DNA from: Thermococci archaeon
GTDB taxonomy: Archaea > Methanobacteriota_B > Thermococci > Thermococcales > Thermococcaceae
Reading direction: 5' to 3'
DNA length: 7,007 bases
NCBI GenBank assembly: GCA_003663695.1
Contig: QMUB01000061.1
Span: 1-7,007 of the forward strand
Positions 6,429 through 7,007 of this stretch are shown one piece after another; position 1 is the first letter of the stretch; the number at the start of each line of letters is the position of its first letter. The notes beneath the pieces are model-generated. The model did no database searches, was not told the origin of the DNA, and saw nothing but the letters and a program-made list of their open reading frames with translations. The position numbers were made by a program, and so were the translations under genes.

Positions 6429-6701
6429 TCACCTCCTGTTACTTAAGCAGTACTTGACTCTGAGAAGAATTTTCAGCGCGTAACACATTACCCCAAGCAG
6501 TACCCGCGTTACAGTAGTCTCCCTCAGAAAACAAGGCATCCTGTCACCAAACCAGGTTGTAAAAGCACCCCAGAACCCCTCCTGTGCTTATACTCCTTCT
6601 CGGAAAACAAATGCTATGCTCTCAGGGTTTTTTAGTGTTGGATCCCCTCTTGGGAGCATGAGAATCACCTGGAAGAATTCAGCAAAAATCCTAAATAAAG
6701 G
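6429..6701 (-). pseudogene. Broken frame inside the inverted-repeat element, possible transposase C-terminus
   Basis: One minus-strand frame is open from 6701 to a TGA at 6431-6429, except for an in-frame TAA at 6590-6588. Before the stop it includes RIFAEFFQVILMLPRGDP and NPESIAFVFREGV. After it come AQEGFWGAFTTWFGD and RETTVTRVLLGVMCYALKILL, ending SNRR. The second part has the aromatic/glycine start followed by a hydrophobic helix often seen at the C-terminus of DDE transposases, which fits a position just inside the terminal repeat. This resemblance is a judgement from pattern only; I cannot name an insertion-sequence family. A single stop with an otherwise sensible frame suggests fairly recent decay. 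Confidence 0.4.
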
Positions 6702-6707
6702 TTACTG

Positions 6708-6717
6708 TAAACACGCC
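6708..6717 (-). repeat. Right terminal inverted repeat of the 302-bp element
   Basis: taaacacgcc is the exact reverse complement of 6416-6425. It ends 8 bp before the TATA box of the downstream secreted-protein gene. Confidence 0.5.
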
Positions 6718-6725
6718 CCAATAAA

Positions 6726-6733
6726 TTTAAATA
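6726..6733 (+). promoter_or_regulatory. TATA box of the secreted cell-wall-binding-like gene
   Basis: TTTAAATA in an AT-rich stretch, about 25-28 nt before a probable transcription start near 6754. AGTGAT (6755-6760), a near-consensus ribosome site, then precedes the ATG at 6765 by four bases, so the leader is short. Confidence 0.6.
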
Positions 6734-6764
6734 TTTTAATAACACAAATTTTCTAGTGATAACA

Positions 6765-7007
6765 ATGAATAAGTGGATAGGCTCCTTATGGATGATCTTT
6801 TTGTTGGTATGTCCATGTCTTTCTGAAATACAAGCCACAGAATCTACAATAATCCTCGTAAGTGATAACGAAGCAGACTTATGCGTGGCATATACAATTA
6901 GTAATGAGCTTGGATATCCCATTGTAATAACTCCTTGGGGCAAATACGATCATGAGATAGGAGAAAGTGTTCTTTTATTATGTCCATCCAAAGTCATAAT
7001 TATTGGA
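6765..7007 (+). CDS. Secreted protein, probable cell-wall-binding repeat 2 family, N-terminal 81 codons (partial)
   Basis: The frame opens at the ATG at 6765 and runs off the window. Residues 1-24 look like a Sec signal peptide: lysine at position 3, a hydrophobic core GSLWMIFLLVCPCLS, and possible cleavage after IQA. The mature start TIILVSDNEADLCVAYTISN then ELGYPIVITPWG and KVIIIG follows the pattern of the cell wall binding repeat 2 fold: strand, helix with A-x3-A-like residues, strand P-I-V-I-T-P, then a V-I-I-I-G strand. Such proteins are exported and associated with the cell envelope in Thermococcales; their ligands are mostly unknown. Ribosome site AGTGAT and the TATA box support the start. 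It lies just beyond the inverted-repeat element. Family assignment from one partial repeat is moderate. Confidence 0.7.
   Translation, partial: MNKWIGSLWMIFLLVCPCLSEIQATESTIILVSDNEADLCVAYTISNELGYPIVITPWGKYDHEIGESVLLLCPSKVIIIG

Larger units (their letters stand above)
6416..6717. mobile_element. 302-bp inverted-repeat element, probable decayed insertion sequence or MITE
   Basis: The sequence ggcgtgttta (6416-6425) is matched by its perfect reverse complement taaacacgcc (6708-6717). Between them lies a minus-strand frame broken by one stop, with no intact gene. Size, terminal inverted repeats and a remnant frame that reaches almost from repeat to repeat fit an internally deleted insertion sequence. 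I found no clear target-site duplication: the flanks read ttcga on the left and ccaat on the right. The inverted repeat is only 10 bp, so a chance match is possible but unlikely given its placement at both ends of a non-coding island. The family could not be assigned. Confidence 0.5.

Noticed and set aside
6411..6722. Target-site duplication around the inverted-repeat element
   Set aside because: The immediate flanks (ttcga and ccaat) do not match at any short length I tried.
6665..6943. 92-codon minus-strand frame overlapping the start of the secreted-protein gene
   Set aside because: It runs across the element end and the promoter; the plus-strand frame has a TATA box, ribosome site and signal peptide, while this one has no such support.
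1..7007. CRISPR array, tRNA or rRNA genes
   Set aside because: No regularly spaced repeats of the right size and no tRNA-like or rRNA-like segments were seen by eye; the only direct repeats are the 107-bp pair and the 9-bp triplet.

Overview
The window looks like chromosomal DNA of a hyperthermophilic euryarchaeon of the order Thermococcales (Pyrococcus/Thermococcus type). The evidence is the gene content: an archaeal MCM helicase beside a GINS subunit, an M42 TET aminopeptidase, a Trm-G10 tRNA methyltransferase and NreA. Promoters are AT-rich TATA boxes about 25 nt upstream of the starts, and Shine-Dalgarno sites are of the GGTGA type. The species cannot be named from the sequence.

Layout: positions 1-3854 read on the minus strand, in transcription order trmG10 (3854-2856), a TET1-like aminopeptidase (2792-1749), gins23 (1599-1105) and mcm (1007 to beyond position 1, so its C-terminal part is missing). 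A divergent promoter region (3855-3943) separates these from plus-strand nreA (3944-5176) and an alkaline-phosphatase-superfamily phosphodiesterase (5199-6338). A 426-bp stretch without an intact gene follows. It holds a 20-codon gene stub and a 302-bp remnant bounded by a perfect 10-bp inverted repeat. The window ends in the first 81 codons of a secreted protein that looks like the cell-wall-binding-repeat-2 family.

Functionally, gins23 and mcm supply parts of the archaeal CMG replicative helicase and appear translationally coupled. NreA, with an N-terminal Cys4 motif and a C-terminal PCNA-interacting peptide, is a repair factor. Trm-G10 and the aminopeptidase are housekeeping enzymes for tRNA modification and peptide degradation.

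The most unusual structure is the gins23-mcm junction. A 107-bp segment is tandemly repeated there, bounded by three copies of an 8-bp TCTAARAT sequence spaced exactly 107 bp apart. This leaves a 32-codon frame that copies the MCM N-terminus, ends with a Gins23-like tail, and sits between gins23 and mcm with TGATG overlaps on both sides. Next in interest are the small inverted-repeat element with a broken frame at 6416-6717, and a start-less coding-like frame just upstream of gins23 that looks like the tail of a lost operon partner. I saw no convincing new multi-gene system.
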